Positions 5,989 to 6,655 of a stretch of DNA of 6,655 nt are shown here, piece by piece (within the stretch, counting starts at the first letter, position 1; every line of letters starts with the position of its first letter). The stretch covers positions 1 to 6,655 of the forward strand of contig DUOU01000166.1 in assembly GCA_012838685.1 (NCBI GenBank), read 5' to 3'. Both the position numbers and the translations under genes were made by a program. The notes under the pieces were generated by a model. That model had not been told where the DNA came from. It did no database searches and was given only the letters and a program-made list of their open reading frames with translations. The DNA comes from Bacteroidota bacterium (GTDB lineage: Bacteria; Bacteroidota; Bacteroidia; Bacteroidales; VadinHA17).

Positions 5989-6655
5989 ATTTTCCAGATA
6001 GGATTTTCTTTCCACATACTATTTAGACGAACACTATCACGATATGTATCCATTGAATGCCAAAAACCTTTATGCAGAAATACAGATAAGTTGTTACTCT
6101 TGACTATCTGGCCAATAGCAATATTCTCCAAATCAGTGGCAGGATCATCAGGGATAAAATCCAGAAATTCTTTTTTAAAAACAAAATATCCACCATTAAC
6201 CGGTTGTTGAGTGTCAACATCTTTTAATTGCTGTTTAAATTTTGAAACCATATCTCCTTCAACCTCCAAATCACCGAATCTGCTAGGAGGAAAAACGCCC
6301 GTAACCGTTCCAATGGTATTCTTACTTTTATGAAAGTTTACAAGTTGCCTAATGTTTACCGTTGAGACCGCATCTCCATAAGTAAGCATAAATCTTTCTT
6401 CAGAAATATATTTTCCGGCTATTTTTGTACGAAATCCGGTCATGGAATCATCACCTGTTTCCACCAGAGTGATTTTCCAATTGTCTTTCTGTCCTTCGTT
6501 TTCTATTGTAACATCTCCATTGGACAAGTCTACCGTAAAATCCCTGTTATATTTATAATAATTGAGAAAATAGTCTCTTATCACATCTCCCTTATATCCC
6601 AATGCCAAAATGAACTCATTAAACCCATAAAACGAATAGTGCTTCATAATATGCC
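5979..6655 (-). CDS. rfbF: Glucose-1-phosphate cytidylyltransferase, 5' end outside the window
   Basis: This enzyme makes CDP-glucose from CTP and glucose-1-phosphate, the entry step to CDP-6-deoxysugars. About 225 codons are present; the reading frame is open to the edge and begins (W)HIMKHYSFYGFNEF, matching RfbF from about residue 35 of its usual 257 or so. The N-terminal nucleotide-binding GGxGTRL signature is therefore outside the window, and the Met at 6645-6647 is internal. RfbF-specific blocks, numbered from that Met, are LGYKGDVIRDYF at 16-27, WKITLVETGDDSMTG at 57-71, FMLTYGDAVSTVNI at 86-99, FPPSRFGDLEV at 119-129, VNGGYFVF at 150-157 and GFWHSMDTYRD at 194-204, ending in WKIWE. 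Two oddities stand out: GDA replaces the usual GDG after the metal-binding motif, and KQQL (138-141) stands where family members have QEKP. The latter removes a lysine considered part of the sugar-phosphate site. The stop overlaps rfbG by 10 nt. The family assignment is secure. Confidence 0.94.
   Translation of the reverse strand, partial: HIMKHYSFYGFNEFILALGYKGDVIRDYFLNYYKYNRDFTVDLSNGDVTIENEGQKDNWKITLVETGDDSMTGFRTKIAGKYISEERFMLTYGDAVSTVNIRQLVNFHKSKNTIGTVTGVFPPSRFGDLEVEGDMVSKFKQQLKDVDTQQPVNGGYFVFKKEFLDFIPDDPATDLENIAIGQIVKSNNLSVFLHKGFWHSMDTYRDSVRLNSMWKENPIWKIWE

Noticed and set aside
5989..6015. GTG start for rfbG, nine codons upstream
   Set aside because: The ATG at 5986-5988 gives a protein of standard length with the usual short lead before the Rossmann strand; the GTG adds atypical residues and more overlap.

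Overview
The window is a stretch of a surface-polysaccharide (O-antigen or capsule) gene cluster. All genes lie on the minus strand and read from right to left, tightly packed with short overlaps; the two real gaps are 57 bp (3175-3231) and 13 bp (4366-4378). The DNA is visibly AT-rich. Most start codons lack a convincing Shine-Dalgarno sequence (for example at 3174, 2224, 4365 and 162), and several genes overlap by 4-25 nt. Together with the style of the Wzx, FemAB-like and acyltransferase proteins, this suggests a member of the Bacteroidota. That is an inference; nothing here fixes a species.

In transcription order: a 5'-truncated glucose-1-phosphate cytidylyltransferase (rfbF, 5979-6655), CDP-glucose 4,6-dehydratase (rfbG, 4909-5988), a cupin 3,5-epimerase of the RmlC/RfbC family (4379-4933), a PLP-dependent DegT/DnrJ/EryC1/StrS sugar aminotransferase (3232-4365), a FemAB/GNAT-type acyltransferase (2221-3174), a left-handed beta-helix (hexapeptide) acyltransferase broken by a one-base frameshift in a G6 run (1606-2224), a Wzx-type flippase (155-1609, TTG start), and the first 54 codons of a second DegT-family aminotransferase (1-162) running off the left edge.

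Read as a pathway, RfbF makes CDP-glucose and RfbG converts it to CDP-4-keto-6-deoxyglucose. In the classical dideoxyhexose route the next enzyme is the Fe-S/PLP 3-dehydratase RfbH. Here that position holds an RmlC-like epimerase and a lysine-containing aminotransferase, so the likely product is a CDP-linked amino-6-deoxyhexose, possibly of L configuration. The two acyltransferases could then N- or O-acylate this or another sugar, and Wzx would flip the lipid-linked repeat unit. No glycosyltransferase, polymerase, RNA gene, mobile element, CRISPR array, clear promoter or terminator was seen in the window.

Points most worth checking are the epimerase/aminotransferase diversion of the CDP-sugar route, the FemAB-like enzyme inside it, the loss of the usual EKP active-site motif in RfbF, and the G6 frameshift.
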